Shown in pieces: positions 27,651 to 40,416 of a DNA stretch of 58,593 bases (position 1 is the first letter of the stretch; every line of letters starts with the position of its first letter). The stretch comes from Acidobacteriaceae bacterium. GTDB lineage: Bacteria; Acidobacteriota; Terriglobia; Terriglobales; Acidobacteriaceae. The stretch is from NCBI GenBank assembly GCA_903642235.1, contig CAHJWL010000017.1, positions 1 to 58,593 on the forward strand. Direction: 5' to 3'. A program made the position numbers and the translations under genes. Under the pieces are notes generated by a model. It had not been told where the DNA came from, ran no database searches, and saw only the letters and a program-made list of their open reading frames with translations.

Positions 27651-27869
27651 TTGCGGCGAAAAAAATTCTACTGCGGATCAGCTCGCCGCAACGTGCAGCC
27701 GAAGAAGGTCTCTCGATCCTACGGAGGCAGCCCTCTCGGCCGAATTCCCCAAAGGTGCGCACCTCCCCCTCCATTACCTCCAAAGTCACAGATCGCTCAG
27801 GTCGCCTCCGGCACGCACCTATCTCATCCTGCCACCACCACATACATGCGACAATCGAGCTATCGCGCC

Positions 27870-30793
<2,924 letters not shown>

Positions 30794-30797
<4 letters not shown>

Positions 30798-32308
30798 GTC
30801 AAACCCTCGAGCTTTCCGACAAGCCAATCCTCGAAGCAGACATCGACGATCTCACCTCCGACGACCTGCACTTCGATAAGCTCCGCGAAGAGTGCGGCGT
30901 CATGGCCGTCTACAACCACCCGGACGCCGCCCGCATGACCTACTGGGGCCTCTACGCCCTCCAGCATCGCGGTCAGGAATCCGCCGGCATCGCAGCCTCC
31001 GACGGCCAGAACATCACCGACATGAAGGGCATGGGGCTCGTCAGTGAGATCTTCACCGACCCCGTCCTCTCCCGCCTGCCCGGCCACATCGCCATCGGCC
31101 ACACCCGCTACTCCACCACTGGCGATTCGGCGCTGCTCAACGCGCAGCCCATCTCGGTCGAGTCCACCAAGGGCCTGCTCGCGATCGCCCACAACGGCAA
31201 CCTGGTTAATCTCGGCACTGCCAAAGAACGGCTCGAGCGCGACGGCGCCGTCTTCTCCACCACCTCGGACTCCGAGATCATCATCCAGTTGATCGCGCAC
31301 TCAAAACACAACACCTTGGTCGACTGCATCGCCGAGGCCCTCTCCGAAGTTGATGGCGCCTTCTCGATTGTGATGATGACGCGCAATCGCATCTTCGCCG
31401 CCCGCGATCCGCACGGCTTCCGCCCGCTCTCCATGGGCCGCATCGCAGGCACCAACGGCGCACCCGACACCTTCGTCTTCGCCTCCGAAACCTGCGCCTT
31501 CGACCTGCTCCACGCCAAGTACGAGCGCGATGTCGAACCCGGCGAGCTCATCATGGTCTCCGAAGACGGCGTCACCAGCCGCCGCTACGCGCCCGAGACC
31601 ACACCCCACGCCTCCTGCATCTTCGAGCATGTCTACTTCGCCCGCCCGGACTCCCGCATCTACGGCCGGCCTGTACAACAGTCCAGAGATGAAATGGGCC
31701 GCCAGCTCGCCCGCGAGTCACCTGTTCCCGCCGACCTCGTCGTCCCCGTCCCCGACTCCGGCGTCACCGCCGCCATTGGCTACGCCGCCGAGTCCGGCAT
31801 TCCCTTCAACTTCGGCCTCATTCGCAACCACTACGTCGGCCGCACCTTCATTCAGCCCGAGCAGCGTGTGCGCGACTTCGGCGTCCGCATGAAGCTCAAC
31901 CCCGTCCGCTCGCTGCTCGAAGGCAAGCGCGTCATCCTCATTGACGACTCCATCATCCGCGGGACGACGAGCCGAAAGATTGTGCGAATGTGCAGAGCCG
32001 CCGGTGCCGCCGAAGTCCACATGCGCATCTCCTGCCCGCCTACCATCTCCCCCTGCTTCTACGGCGTCGACACCCCCTCCACCAAGGACCTCATCGCCGC
32101 CAACAACTCCGTCGAGGGCATCCGTCGGTTCATCGAAGCCGACTCCCTCGCCTACCTTTCGCTCGTCGGCCTCACCCACTCCTGCACCACCGGCGAACCC
32201 GCTAAAGGCCTTTCCCCAGCCAGCTTCTGCACCGCCTGCTACACCGGCGATTACCCCACCCAGTGGGTCGATGTCGAAGAGATCCTCCCCGCCACCGTCA
32301 GCGTCTGA
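30794..32308 (+). CDS. purF: amidophosphoribosyltransferase
   Basis: The 504-residue enzyme makes 5-phosphoribosylamine from PRPP and glutamine, the committed step of purine synthesis. The N-terminal Ntn glutaminase begins at Cys34 ([10 protein letters not shown]) after a 33-residue leader that is probably removed, as in the Bacillus type. The PRPP loop [14 protein letters not shown] is at about 385. SCPPTISPC and [10 protein letters not shown] supply the extra cysteines of the [4Fe-4S]-containing class. Its ATG overlaps the purL stop, so the two are translationally coupled. The adjacent iron-sulfur assembly locus is notable given this cluster. Confidence 0.97.
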
Positions 32309-32350
32309 AACTACCCTGGTTATAGAACCCCAGCGACTCTCGGACCCTTC

Positions 32351-32378
32351 GATGTCATCCCGTAGGGATCTGCTTCTT
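32351..32378 (+). repeat. dispersed GTCATCCCG-type repeat
   Basis: GATGTCATCCCGTAGGGATC plus TGCTTCTT lies between the purF and iscX stops, in a 90-bp convergent gap. Confidence 0.85.
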
Positions 32379-32398
32379 GCGCAGACGCGCAAACTTCC

Positions 32399-32617
32399 CT
32401 ACGCCTTCGCGTCCTCGTACTCCTCATTCCAGGCCGTCTGAATCGCCTCGAGCAGCCCTTCATTTGACTTCGCCGGATCCCCCACAAACCCCGGCAGCCC
32501 CACCACATACTGCAGCAGATCCGTGAACCGCACACTGTACGGCTCAATCTCCGGATACTTCTCCTGCAGCTGAATCCCGATCTCTTCCGAATCCGTCCAC
32601 TCGATCTCTCGCGGCAT
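32399..32617 (-). CDS. iscX: iron-sulfur assembly protein IscX
   Basis: The 72-residue acidic protein contains EWTDSEEIGIQLQEKYPEIEP and FTDLLQYVVGLPGF, matching IscX/YfhJ. IscX binds IscS and iron and regulates cluster assembly. The frame extends to 32746, but the start with family support is ATG 32617 (MPREIEW), preceded by AGGAGAG. It is 23 nt downstream of fdx and is the last gene of the ISC set, as in E. coli. Confidence 0.92.
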   Translation of the reverse strand: MPREIEWTDSEEIGIQLQEKYPEIEPYSVRFTDLLQYVVGLPGFVGDPAKSNEGLLEAIQTAWNEEYEDAKA

Positions 32618-32640
32618 ACTCTCTCCTCTTTTCTCTTGGT

Positions 32641-33075
32641 CTAGGAACCCGGCCCATGCGCCGGCTTGCCTTCCTGCACATAGTTCCGGTTCCATTTTGG
32701 AATTTCGACGACGTACGTCCCCGGCTTCTCGATTACCGCCTGGCATCCCAGCCGCGAGTTCAACTGAATTCCCGCCGCCGTCTCCATCCGGTCCAGCTCC
32801 AGGTCCTCGGCCTCACTCAGCCCCTGCGCGCCCTGCTTAACATGCACATGGCACGTCGTACACGCGCATACACCGCCGCACGCGTGATCGAGAAAGATGT
32901 CGTAGTTCTCTGCTACATCCAGAAACGACATCGGCAGCCCGTGTCCTTCGTACGGCAGCGTGTCGAACGCAAACTCCACCGTCCGCCCCTCGGGCTCGAA
33001 CGTCACGCGCACCATGCCGTCCGCTGCCGGCTTACTCAGGTCCACTGCTTCACTCGTCTTGATCATCTCAGCCAT
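32641..33075 (-). CDS. fdx: [2Fe-2S] ferredoxin of the ISC system
   Basis: The 144-residue protein has the adrenodoxin-type cluster motif ACGGVCACTTCHVH with a distal LGCQ ligand, and ends WNRNYVQEGKPAHGPGS. It supplies electrons for cluster assembly on IscU. It is longer than E. coli Fdx (111) owing to an N-terminal extension of about 30 residues. ATG 33075 is chosen; an in-frame GTG at 33111 overlaps the hscA stop (GTGA) and would suggest coupling, so the start is uncertain. Confidence 0.92.
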   Translation of the reverse strand: MAEMIKTSEAVDLSKPAADGMVRVTFEPEGRTVEFAFDTLPYEGHGLPMSFLDVAENYDIFLDHACGGVCACTTCHVHVKQGAQGLSEAEDLELDRMETAAGIQLNSRLGCQAVIEKPGTYVVEIPKWNRNYVQEGKPAHGPGS

Positions 33076-33107
33076 ACTCTCGATCTCAATCTCCTCAACC
33101 GTTGCGA

Positions 33108-35267
33108 TCACGTCCGCGGCGTTCCGTCCGCGTTCTCCGGCGAAAACTCCGTCTCCGGCCCGCCCATGCGCTGTGCCGGATCGTTCGCTTCCGCCTCCAC
33201 CACCTGCGCCTTTGCAAATGGGTGCGGCGCCGTGGGCCCGTCTCCCATCTTCTCACCCGCAGCCTGCATCGTCTTCCCCGTCATCGCGCCGGAGACCGCC
33301 GAATCCATCATCAGCTCCGCAAAGCGCCGCGTCGCCTTGTCTAGTCGCTCAATCGCCTGTCGGATAATCTTGTACTCGCCCCCCTGCACCGACGCGTTCA
33401 ATTCCAGCACTCCCGCCTCAATCGCCTCCACCTCATTCGGTGTCAGCTGCTGCCATGCCTGGTGCGTCTTGCCCTTCTTCACCGCCGCCAAAATCGTTTC
33501 GGCCTCGTTCTTCGCTTCAATCACCTGTCGCTCCGTTAAGTCCGCCTCCGCATTGTCGAACGACGCCAGAATCATCGTCTCCACCTGCTCGTCTGTCAGT
33601 CCGTACGTGGGTTTCACTTCGATCTGCGCCGCCTGCCCGCTCCTCTGCTCCCGCGCCGAAACCTGCAGAATCCCGTTCGCATTAATCAAGAACTTCACCT
33701 CAATGCGCGGCAGCCCGGCCATCATCGGCGGTACCCCTTTCAGGTCGAAGCGCGCCAGCGACCGGTTGTCCTTCGCCAGCTCCCGCTCGCCCTGCACCAC
33801 ATGGATGGCCACATTTGTCTGCCCGTCCACGCCGGTCGTAAAGTGCTCCGTCGCACTCGCCGGGATCGTCGAGTTCCGATCAATAATCTTCGCCACCACA
33901 CCGCCCAGCGCCTCAATGCCAAGCGACAGCGGCGTCACATCGAGCAGCAGCAGGTCCTCGGTCGCCCCACTCGCCTGCCCGCTCAGAATCTGCGCCTGCA
34001 CCGCCGCCCCGAGCGCCACCACCTCGTCCGGATTCAGCTCCGTGTGCGCCTTCTTGCCGCGCGCCGCCAGCCCAAACGTCTCTTCCACCAGCCGCACCAC
34101 CGCCGGTATCCGCGTCGACCCACCCACCAGCACGACTTCGTCAATCTGCTCCGGCGTCAGCGCCGCATCTTTGAGCGCCTGCCGGCACGGCCCCGCCGTC
34201 CGCGCCACCACCGGCGCGATCAGCTCCTCGAACTGCGCCCGCGTGATCTCCCGCCGATACTGCAGCACCTCGCCATCCCGCGCCGTCTCTACCTTTTGGT
34301 TGTCATTCCCGAAGGGAATCTGCTTCTCCCCCGTCCGCCGAAGATCCAGCGAGAGCCGCGCCGTCTCTCCGCTCGACAATGCAATCTTTGCTTCGATCAC
34401 CGCCTTGCGCAGAGCCTGCACCGCTTCCGGCTGCGACCGTACATCCTCGCCCAGATCGCCCTGGATATCTTCGAGCGCAATCCCGATCAGCAGATTGTCA
34501 ATATCGTCGCCGCCCAGGTGCGTGTCACCACCCGTCGCGATCACCTCAAAGATCCCCTCATGCAGCTTCAGAATCGAGATATCAAACGTCCCGCCGCCAA
34601 AGTCATACACCGCGATCAGCCCGTCACGCTTCTTGTCCAGCCCATACGCCAGCGCCGCCGCCGTCGGCTCATTCACCAGCCGCAGCACCTCGAGCCCCGC
34701 AATCCGTCCCGCATCCTTTGTCGCCTGCCGCTGCGCGTCGTTGAAGTAAGCGGGAACCGTGATCACCGCCTTCCGCACCAGCGCACCAAAAAACCGCTCC
34801 GCATTGCGCTTCAGCTGCTGCAGCACATACGCCGATACCTCGGGCGGCGTCAGCACCAGCCCACCCACCTTTAGCCGGATCATGTCGGAAGCTCCAGCTT
34901 GGGACTGGTCCGTCGCTTCCACCTCCGGCCCGCCACCCGGTCCATTCGCATCATCCGCTACCGGCTCGTTCACCAATTCAAACGGAAACAGCTTGAGCTC
35001 CTCCTGCACCTCCGCCCGCCCGCGCCCCATCAGCCGCTTGGCCGAGTACACCGCGCTTCCTGGCTTCGTAAGCAGCGTCATCCGTGCCGCATTCCCGACC
35101 GCAAATCCCGCTCCATCGTCATCGAACGCCACCACGCTCGGCACCAGCCGGTCGCCGTCCTCCCCAGGGATCACCGTCGGCGTGTCGCCCTGCATAAACG
35201 CCACCAGCGAATTGGTTGTCCCGAGGTCAATGCCGACTACTCTTTCATCTGCCATGCACACACTCAT
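33108..35267 (-). CDS. hscA: Hsp70-family chaperone HscA of the ISC system
   Basis: The 719-residue protein is a DnaK-fold ATPase: [12 protein letters not shown] at the N-terminus, [13 protein letters not shown] near 220, VGGSTRIP near 370, and the substrate-binding domain with [14 protein letters not shown]. Position between hscB and fdx identifies it as HscA, which with HscB releases clusters from IscU. It is about 100 residues longer than E. coli HscA. Extra segments include a Gly/Pro/Asp insertion near 110 and [12 protein letters not shown] (about 313-324), encoded by a dispersed repeat. The C-terminal tail is acidic and disordered. ATG 35255 is an alternative start. Confidence 0.93.
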   Translation of the reverse strand: MSVCMADERVVGIDLGTTNSLVAFMQGDTPTVIPGEDGDRLVPSVVAFDDDGAGFAVGNAARMTLLTKPGSAVYSAKRLMGRGRAEVQEELKLFPFELVNEPVADDANGPGGGPEVEATDQSQAGASDMIRLKVGGLVLTPPEVSAYVLQQLKRNAERFFGALVRKAVITVPAYFNDAQRQATKDAGRIAGLEVLRLVNEPTAAALAYGLDKKRDGLIAVYDFGGGTFDISILKLHEGIFEVIATGGDTHLGGDDIDNLLIGIALEDIQGDLGEDVRSQPEAVQALRKAVIEAKIALSSGETARLSLDLRRTGEKQIPFGNDNQKVETARDGEVLQYRREITRAQFEELIAPVVARTAGPCRQALKDAALTPEQIDEVVLVGGSTRIPAVVRLVEETFGLAARGKKAHTELNPDEVVALGAAVQAQILSGQASGATEDLLLLDVTPLSLGIEALGGVVAKIIDRNSTIPASATEHFTTGVDGQTNVAIHVVQGERELAKDNRSLARFDLKGVPPMMAGLPRIEVKFLINANGILQVSAREQRSGQAAQIEVKPTYGLTDEQVETMILASFDNAEADLTERQVIEAKNEAETILAAVKKGKTHQAWQQLTPNEVEAIEAGVLELNASVQGGEYKIIRQAIERLDKATRRFAELMMDSAVSGAMTGKTMQAAGEKMGDGPTAPHPFAKAQVVEAEANDPAQRMGGPETEFSPENADGTPRT
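34298..34330 (+). repeat. dispersed repeat copy in frame inside hscA
   Basis: GGTTGTCATTCCCGAAGGGA followed by ATCTGCTTCTCCC is a full copy of the family on the strand opposite to the gene. The core is ATTCCC-GAA-GGGAAT, a 6-bp perfect stem. It spans 33 bp, a multiple of three, so the reading frame is kept. Confidence 0.85.
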
Positions 35268-35383
35268 TCCGCCGCGGGAAACCTCCCACAGCTATCCCTT
35301 CATTGTCGCATCGCAACCCGGCCGCCCGAGTGCATGGAACCCGCCCGCTCCAGTCTTCGTACTTCCGCACCAAGAGGTCTTCT

Positions 35384-36121
35384 ATGCTGTGCCGTCTGCT
35401 TTCTCTTCCGATGCTCGCTCTTCTGCTCGCGATTCCTGTCATCGCCTACGCTGCTCCCAATGGAGACTCCACACACTGCACGGAGACTGAGGACCAGAGC
35501 TCCTCAGACAAGCCCGCCCTCCTGCGCTTCACCCCCGATCGCGCGGACACGGACAGCACCACGCAGTTCTCCGCCACCCGCCCGCTCTCACAGGCACCTC
35601 TTGCCGCTCCGCCCCACACCACCGCACATATCACCCTCTGCCGCGCGAGCCTCACCATCACGCCCTCCTCCGATACCAGCGCTCACCTTCTCATCTCTCT
35701 CGGCAAGCCACTCTCCTCCGAGCAACTCGTCTCCACCTTCGTCCGTCATTTTGTCCTCACCGGCTCTCGTCTGGAGCTCGACATCGAAGCACCGGAAGGT
35801 GCGTCTCCACGCGTGAGCCTTGCCTTGCCCCTCGGCACCACAACCGAGCTCGCCCTCGTCAGTGGCGATCTCAACATCAGCCATCTCCTTGGCGACTCCC
35901 AGATAGCTATCGTCAAAGGAAATGCCACCCTCCACCTCGCCGACGCCGACTTCTCCTCGCTCGAGTGCGCCACCATCGTGGGCGGCATTCGTGATCGCCG
36001 GCCCGGCGGCAACTCGCACGGACATGTGCTCTCCACCTGGACCACCCACGGCACCGGCACCGCAAAGGTCCAGGTCTCCGCCGTCTCCGGCGATCTCATC
36101 CTTCTTCCACCGAGCAGCTAA
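35384..36121 (+). CDS. exported protein of unknown function, beta-rich
   Basis: The 245-residue protein has a signal peptide (MLCRLLSLPMLALLLAIPVIAYA). The mature part is Ser/Thr/Ala-rich. Its last 80 residues (LALVSGDLNISHLLGDSQIAIVKGN) resemble the repeated strands of DUF4097-like putative adhesin beta-helices, but the match is loose. AAGAGG precedes ATG 35384. It is divergent from hscA (116 bp between starts) and cotranscribed direction with the DinB gene. No function can be assigned. Confidence 0.65.
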   Translation: MLCRLLSLPMLALLLAIPVIAYAAPNGDSTHCTETEDQSSSDKPALLRFTPDRADTDSTTQFSATRPLSQAPLAAPPHTTAHITLCRASLTITPSSDTSAHLLISLGKPLSSEQLVSTFVRHFVLTGSRLELDIEAPEGASPRVSLALPLGTTTELALVSGDLNISHLLGDSQIAIVKGNATLHLADADFSSLECATIVGGIRDRRPGGNSHGHVLSTWTTHGTGTAKVQVSAVSGDLILLPPSS

Positions 36122-36197
36122 CCTCGACCTGCCCGCTCTTCGACACCGTCAACACCTCACCAGCAACCCCGCGCGCCGCCGTGGTAGCGTCGACTTC

Positions 36198-36719
36198 ATG
36201 GAAGAGAATCCGTACGCCCACCATCTCGAAGGCCGCGAAGCCATCGACATCATCGCTGCCACAGCGCTGCGCCTGCGTGAGATCTTCGCCGCCTACACGC
36301 CCGAAGAGATTGACCGCTCCCCCGGCGAAAAGAAGTGGAGCCTCCGCGAACTTATGGCCCACCTCGCTGATTGCGAGATCGCCTGGAGCTGGCGTCTCCG
36401 CCAGACCCTCGGCCCTCCGTCAAAGACTGAAACGCCGCAGCTGCAACCCTTCGACCAGGACCACTGGGGCGATCGTTACGCCGCCTATGACTTTGCCTCG
36501 GCGCAGACCACCTATGAAGCCCTGCGCGCCTGGAACGTTCGTCTTCTAACCACCGTCACCCCCGATGACCAGGGCCGGCCCGTTCATCATCCCGAGCGCG
36601 GCGACATTACCCTCCAGACCATTCTTGAAACCATCGCCGGCCACGATCTTCACCACATCAAGCTGCTTGAAGGCCTGGCCCGGAAAGAGAATCGCGACAC
36701 CGTTCCCTCTCCTTCCTGA
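36198..36719 (+). CDS. DinB-like / DUF664-type four-helix metal-binding protein
   Basis: The 173-residue protein has the DinB superfamily pattern: LREIFAAYTPEEIDRSPGEKKWSLRELMAHLADCEIAW, with a conserved His at the end of helix 2, and TIAGHDLHHIKLLE near the C-terminus carrying the two other His ligands. Members include thiol transferases (bacillithiol, mycothiol) and uncharacterised proteins. I start at ATG 36198 (MEENPYAHHLEGRE), because the longer frame overlaps the exported-protein gene. Confidence 0.85.
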   Translation: MEENPYAHHLEGREAIDIIAATALRLREIFAAYTPEEIDRSPGEKKWSLRELMAHLADCEIAWSWRLRQTLGPPSKTETPQLQPFDQDHWGDRYAAYDFASAQTTYEALRAWNVRLLTTVTPDDQGRPVHHPERGDITLQTILETIAGHDLHHIKLLEGLARKENRDTVPSPS

Positions 36720-36767
36720 AGCGCATTGCCTGGATTAAGCAGAGTCGAGAGCTCGTGTTCGACACTC

Positions 36768-37829
36768 CTACTTCGTCCCCGCAGGCTTCGGCAGTGCAAC
36801 ACCAACAGCGACCGGCCGCCCGAAGTTCGGCGATCCATCTACATTCCACGTAAATGGCTGTGCCCGCGGCGACCGGTTGTCACCACACCCCTGCCCCGTT
36901 TTCGGGTTTGCATGGTAGATAATCCAGTCCTGCGTGCCATCCGGCGACTTGAAAAAACCGTTGTGCCCCGGTCCGAAGACGCCACCCTCGCGATTCTGCG
37001 TGAAGAACGGGTGGTCGAACTTCGACCAGCTCGCCGGATCCAGCAGATTCGCCCCGGACCTCGCCCGCACCACGCCCAACTCGTAATAGTCCGTCCAGCA
37101 CGCCGATCCCGAGTACACCAGGAAGAGACTGCCGTCGTGCTGCAAAATCTCCGGCCCCTCGTTCACCTCCACATGCGGCGTCATGGGCCGGTTCGGCAGA
37201 TCCCCGACATGCTCCCACGGGTACTTCGGATACGAGAGCATCACCCGCTTCGATCCCACCGTCCACGGGTTCCGCAGCTGCGCGATGTAAATATTCTGCT
37301 GCCCATCGCTGTCGCCCTCCCAGCCGGACCACACCATGTACCGTCGACCCTTGTCCTCAAAGACCGACGCATCGATCGCCCACTTGTCCGTCGCGTCGCC
37401 GACTTTCCCCTTTATCACCCACTCGCCCGTCAGTGGATCAGCCGCACTGTTCTCGAGCACATAGATCCTGTGACTCTCGTTATCGCCCTTGTCCGCCGCG
37501 AAGTACAGGTACCACTTGCCATCAAACCGATGCAGCTCCGGCGCCCAGATATCGTGCGAGTACGGTCCGCTCTCGGGCGCCGTCCACACCGCCTTCTTCT
37601 CCGCATGCCGCAGGTCCGTGATGTCCCGTGTCTTCCAGATCGTCACGTTCTTGCCCATTGAGTTCAGGTAGTAGTACCAGCCATCCTGTGCAATCACCCA
37701 CGGGTCCGGCCCATGATCCAGCAGTGGATTCATAAACGTTGCCCCGTCACGCTGCTGCGCCGATACCTGCCAACCAACGGCAACAACACTTATCCCGCAG
37801 AGCAGGCTCACCTGAAGAACGCGTCTCAT
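36768..37829 (-). CDS. secreted glycoside hydrolase, GH43 type
   Basis: The 353-residue protein has a signal peptide (RRVLQVSLLCGISVVAVGW) and a five-bladed propeller. GH43 catalytic residues are visible: the base Asp in DHGPDPWVIA, the pKa modulator Asp in WAIDASVF and the acid Glu in VNEGPEIL. Likely substrates are arabinan, xylan or arabinoxylan side chains. AGGAGAGG lies directly before ATG 37829. It sits on the same strand between hscB and hscA, so a sugar-degrading gene is embedded in the ISC set. Confidence 0.88.
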   Translation of the reverse strand: MRRVLQVSLLCGISVVAVGWQVSAQQRDGATFMNPLLDHGPDPWVIAQDGWYYYLNSMGKNVTIWKTRDITDLRHAEKKAVWTAPESGPYSHDIWAPELHRFDGKWYLYFAADKGDNESHRIYVLENSAADPLTGEWVIKGKVGDATDKWAIDASVFEDKGRRYMVWSGWEGDSDGQQNIYIAQLRNPWTVGSKRVMLSYPKYPWEHVGDLPNRPMTPHVEVNEGPEILQHDGSLFLVYSGSACWTDYYELGVVRARSGANLLDPASWSKFDHPFFTQNREGGVFGPGHNGFFKSPDGTQDWIIYHANPKTGQGCGDNRSPRAQPFTWNVDGSPNFGRPVAVGVALPKPAGTK

Positions 37830-37914
37830 CCACCTCTCCTGTCGAAGCCACAACTGCGACAGTATATCCATCCGCCACGGCTCCCGGAGTGCGGCCGCTC
37901 GCGCATCGCTCCGC

Positions 37915-38535
37915 CTACTCCAACGCCTCATTTACATCCCGCACCAGATTGCGCGTATAACTCCTGCGATTCAACAGCGCCACCATCCCATTCCGGGCCG
38001 TCATCTTGCCCGCATCATCCACAACCGCAAGGGCCGCATCCCACCGGCCCCATAGCACCTCCAGATCGGCCTGCGTCTTGGCCAGCATGCCTTCAAAATT
38101 CACCTTCGCCAACTCCAGCTCCTTCCGCAGCTGCGGGTCGTCCTCTCCGAACCTCTTATTCGCCCGCATCTCCTCCAGCTGCATGTTCAGCTCGAAGGCC
38201 TCCTCCAGCAGCTCCGGCGGCACCACCTGTTTCTTCTCACCGCCACTAGCCCGTGCCGCATCTGTCGCCGCCTTGGATTGCTCCTCGACCTCCACCCCCT
38301 CCAGCGTCAGCAGGTGCTGCGTGCGCGCGATCGGATCCTTCAGCGTCCGATATGCATCGTTCAGCTCGGAGCTCGCCGCCAGTGCCGCCTCCTGCTCCGC
38401 CGTCGGCCTGCTCGCGAACCGGTCCGGGTGCAACCGCCGGCTCTTCGCATAGAACTCTCTCTCTAACGCCGGGACATCCACTCGCAGCTGCCGCTGGAGA
38501 CCAAACACAGCAAAGTAATCCACTCGCTCGCTCAC
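37915..38535 (-). CDS. hscB: co-chaperone HscB (J-domain protein)
   Basis: The 206-residue protein begins VDYFAVFGLQRQLRVDVPALEREF and has the J-domain HPD motif in RRLHPDRFASRP, followed by AYRTLKDPIARTQHLL, diagnostic of HscB. The C-terminal half is the helical IscU-binding domain (ELNMQLEEMRANKR). It recruits IscU to HscA and stimulates its ATPase. The start is GTG 38535, 5 nt after AGGAG; the open frame extends further upstream without homology. It contains an extra Gly/Glu/Lys-rich linker (ATDAARASGGEKKQ) between the domains. Confidence 0.92.
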   Translation of the reverse strand: MSERVDYFAVFGLQRQLRVDVPALEREFYAKSRRLHPDRFASRPTAEQEAALAASSELNDAYRTLKDPIARTQHLLTLEGVEVEEQSKAATDAARASGGEKKQVVPPELLEEAFELNMQLEEMRANKRFGEDDPQLRKELELAKVNFEGMLAKTQADLEVLWGRWDAALAVVDDAGKMTARNGMVALLNRRSYTRNLVRDVNEALE

Positions 38536-38691
38536 ACCATCTCCTCTCGCCGTCTCTCTCAACAGATGCACCGCTCGTAGAGAAGGTCGGCACCGTCTGC
38601 TGGCAAAACCAAGGGTCTTTCTCAGGACGGTATGCCACCTCCGCATTCCCGCTCTCTCGCCGCCACCTTTGCTCACCCGTAAAATAGGCTG

Positions 38692-39375
38692 ATGCAGCAC
38701 GCCGTCTCCGCCATTCTCCTCGCCGTTGCAATACGCTTCACCCTGGTCACGCAGACCTTGGCCCCCGCCTCGCCCCCAACGTCCCCGGCCAGTTCATCTG
38801 CGCCGAGCACGAACACGAGCATCGCCCAGCAGCTCCTCACCATGCTCCAGCAGGACCAGACTGCTCGCGGCCTCGCCGGCGGCCAGTCCTCCACGACCGG
38901 GCCCGCTGTCGCCTCAAACCTTGCCCAGATCGACACCGCCCTGACTCAGCAACTCAAGGACATCGTCGCCCAGCACGGATGGCCCACTGTCGCTCTCGTT
39001 GGACCTGACGCCTCGAAGGCCGCTACCCTACTCCTCGGCCACACCACTGACACGGCCTGGCGCAAGTCACTCCTACCCCAGCTCACCACATATGCCGATC
39101 GTCGCGAGATTGATCCCGCCCAGCTCGCCATTGTTCTTGACAAGCAACTCGTCGCTGAAGGACGGCCCCAGCGTTACGGCACCCAGTTCAAGGTGGTCGA
39201 CGGCCAGATGGCCATGATCACCGTCGAGGACCCTGGCGGCCTCGACGCCCTCCGCGCCCGCGCCTTGCTCCCGCCGATGGCGGCCTACAAGCAGACCCTT
39301 ACCCGCATGTATCACCTTACGGTCTCAAACAAGATTGCCAGCCCGTCACCACCCGCAACCACACCGGCTCCCTGA
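38692..39375 (+). CDS. exported DUF6624-like protein
   Basis: The 227-residue protein has a signal peptide, then a Ser/Pro/Thr-rich stretch, then a helical domain with QHGWPTVALVGPDASKAATLLLGHT and YADRREIDPAQLAIVLDKQLVAEGRPQRYGTQF. The latter two segments resemble DUF6624, an uncharacterised family found in Bacteroidetes and Acidobacteriota. It lies in the opposite orientation within the ISC locus, between iscA and hscB, and ends at its own terminator. Function unknown. Confidence 0.7.
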   Translation: MQHAVSAILLAVAIRFTLVTQTLAPASPPTSPASSSAPSTNTSIAQQLLTMLQQDQTARGLAGGQSSTTGPAVASNLAQIDTALTQQLKDIVAQHGWPTVALVGPDASKAATLLLGHTTDTAWRKSLLPQLTTYADRREIDPAQLAIVLDKQLVAEGRPQRYGTQFKVVDGQMAMITVEDPGGLDALRARALLPPMAAYKQTLTRMYHLTVSNKIASPSPPATTPAP

Positions 39376-39384
39376 GGCTGTAAA

Positions 39385-39408
39385 CCAGCCACCCAGGGCT
39401 GGCTTTTT
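39385..39408 (+). terminator. rho-independent terminator after the DUF6624 gene
   Basis: CCAGCC and GGCTGG form a 6-bp stem with a 6-nt loop, followed by CTTTTTCA. It is 10 nt after the stop and separates that gene from convergent iscA. Confidence 0.8.
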
Positions 39409-39425
39409 CACTCTACAGGCGACTT

Positions 39426-39911
39426 CTACGTAGAAAAGCTTGATCCGCAGCCGCAGCTCTTAGCCGAGTTTGGGTTGATAAAGTTGAACCCCTGCCGCAT
39501 CAACGTCTCTTCAAAATCCAGAACCATGCCTGCAAGGTATAGAAAGCTCTTGGGGTCCACAAAGAGCTGCACTGGCTGAGCCCCACTCGGATCATTGGGC
39601 GTCTCAACACCCGCCCCAAACACAAACGTCCGGTCTCGCTCGCGCGCCTTGGAATCAAATCGGATCGAGTAACTTAGACCCGAACATCCGCCCCCCTGAA
39701 TGCCAACCCGCAGCCCGCCCTGCTGCGGTGAAATACCTTCCTTCGCCATCGCCACACGAATTCGTTTCAAGGCGTTCCTGGTGATCTCGATTGCCTGCTT
39801 TGCACGCGGAGTCTGTCCTTCAGCGGACAGCAAGATCATGCCCGCAAGCGGATCCCTCTTCTCCGGCAGTGGCGGCGGCGTCGATCCCGTTTGTAGCGTC
39901 ACCATGGCCAT
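39426..39911 (-). CDS. iscA: A-type iron-sulfur carrier IscA
   Basis: The 161-residue protein has the HesB/IscA core: LRVGIQGGGCSGLSYSIRFD with the first conserved Cys, and a C-terminal SCGCGSSF with the pair. It carries clusters from IscU to apo-proteins. A 50-residue N-terminal extension (Pro-rich) precedes the core, longer than usual (about 107 total). ATG 39911 is chosen over the longer frame; AGGAAAGG lies 6 nt upstream. Confidence 0.94.
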   Translation of the reverse strand: MAMVTLQTGSTPPPLPEKRDPLAGMILLSAEGQTPRAKQAIEITRNALKRIRVAMAKEGISPQQGGLRVGIQGGGCSGLSYSIRFDSKARERDRTFVFGAGVETPNDPSGAQPVQLFVDPKSFLYLAGMVLDFEETLMRQGFNFINPNSAKSCGCGSSFST

Positions 39912-39940
39912 CTCCCACCTTTCCTGATCCCTACAAAACA

Positions 39941-39967
39941 GGGCTGACGGCCTGAAGCCGCCAGCCC
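39941..39967. other. hairpin in the iscU-iscA gap
   Basis: GGGCTGACGGC and GCCGCCAGCCC form a stem of ten pairs with one mismatch and a 5-nt loop. It may tune the ratio of iscU to iscA message or stabilise the iscU 3' end; there is no T-run. Confidence 0.6.
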
Positions 39968-39990
39968 GCATTCTCAATAAATACTGGTCT

Positions 39991-40416
39991 TTAGAGAGCC
40001 GCGACAGCGACGGGCGCATCCGCGCCTTCAGGAACACTGTTCTTCTTCTTCCAGTCACCAATTGCCGCACGGATGGCATCTTCTGCCAGAACCGAGCAGT
40101 GAATCTTGACCGGCGGAAGCGCAAGTTCCTTCACAATGTCAGTGTTTGTGATGGTAAGCGCCTCTGCAATCGTCTTCCCCTTGACCCACTCGGTAGCCAG
40201 CGAAGAGCTTGCAATGGCCGATCCGCAGCCAAAGGTCTTGAACTTGGCGTCCTCAATCACCTGCGTCTCGGGATTAACGCGAATCTGCAACCGCATAACA
40301 TCACCGCACTCCGGCGCACCGACCAGACCGGTCCCGACTGCGTCTGACCCTTTGTCCATTGTTCCAACGTTCCGCGGGTTCTCATAGTGATCTACTACCT
40401 TGTCGCTGTATGCCAT
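39991..40416 (-). CDS. iscU: iron-sulfur scaffold protein IscU
   Basis: The 141-residue scaffold on which [2Fe-2S] and [4Fe-4S] clusters are assembled. The three ligands are in PECGDVM (Cys37), FGCGSAIASSS (Cys64) and KIHCSVLAEDA (Cys106), and the HscA-recognition motif LPPVK is intact. An alanine/valine tail adds about 10 residues. GAGGATACGG precedes the ATG. Confidence 0.97.
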   Translation of the reverse strand: MAYSDKVVDHYENPRNVGTMDKGSDAVGTGLVGAPECGDVMRLQIRVNPETQVIEDAKFKTFGCGSAIASSSLATEWVKGKTIAEALTITNTDIVKELALPPVKIHCSVLAEDAIRAAIGDWKKKNSVPEGADAPVAVAAL

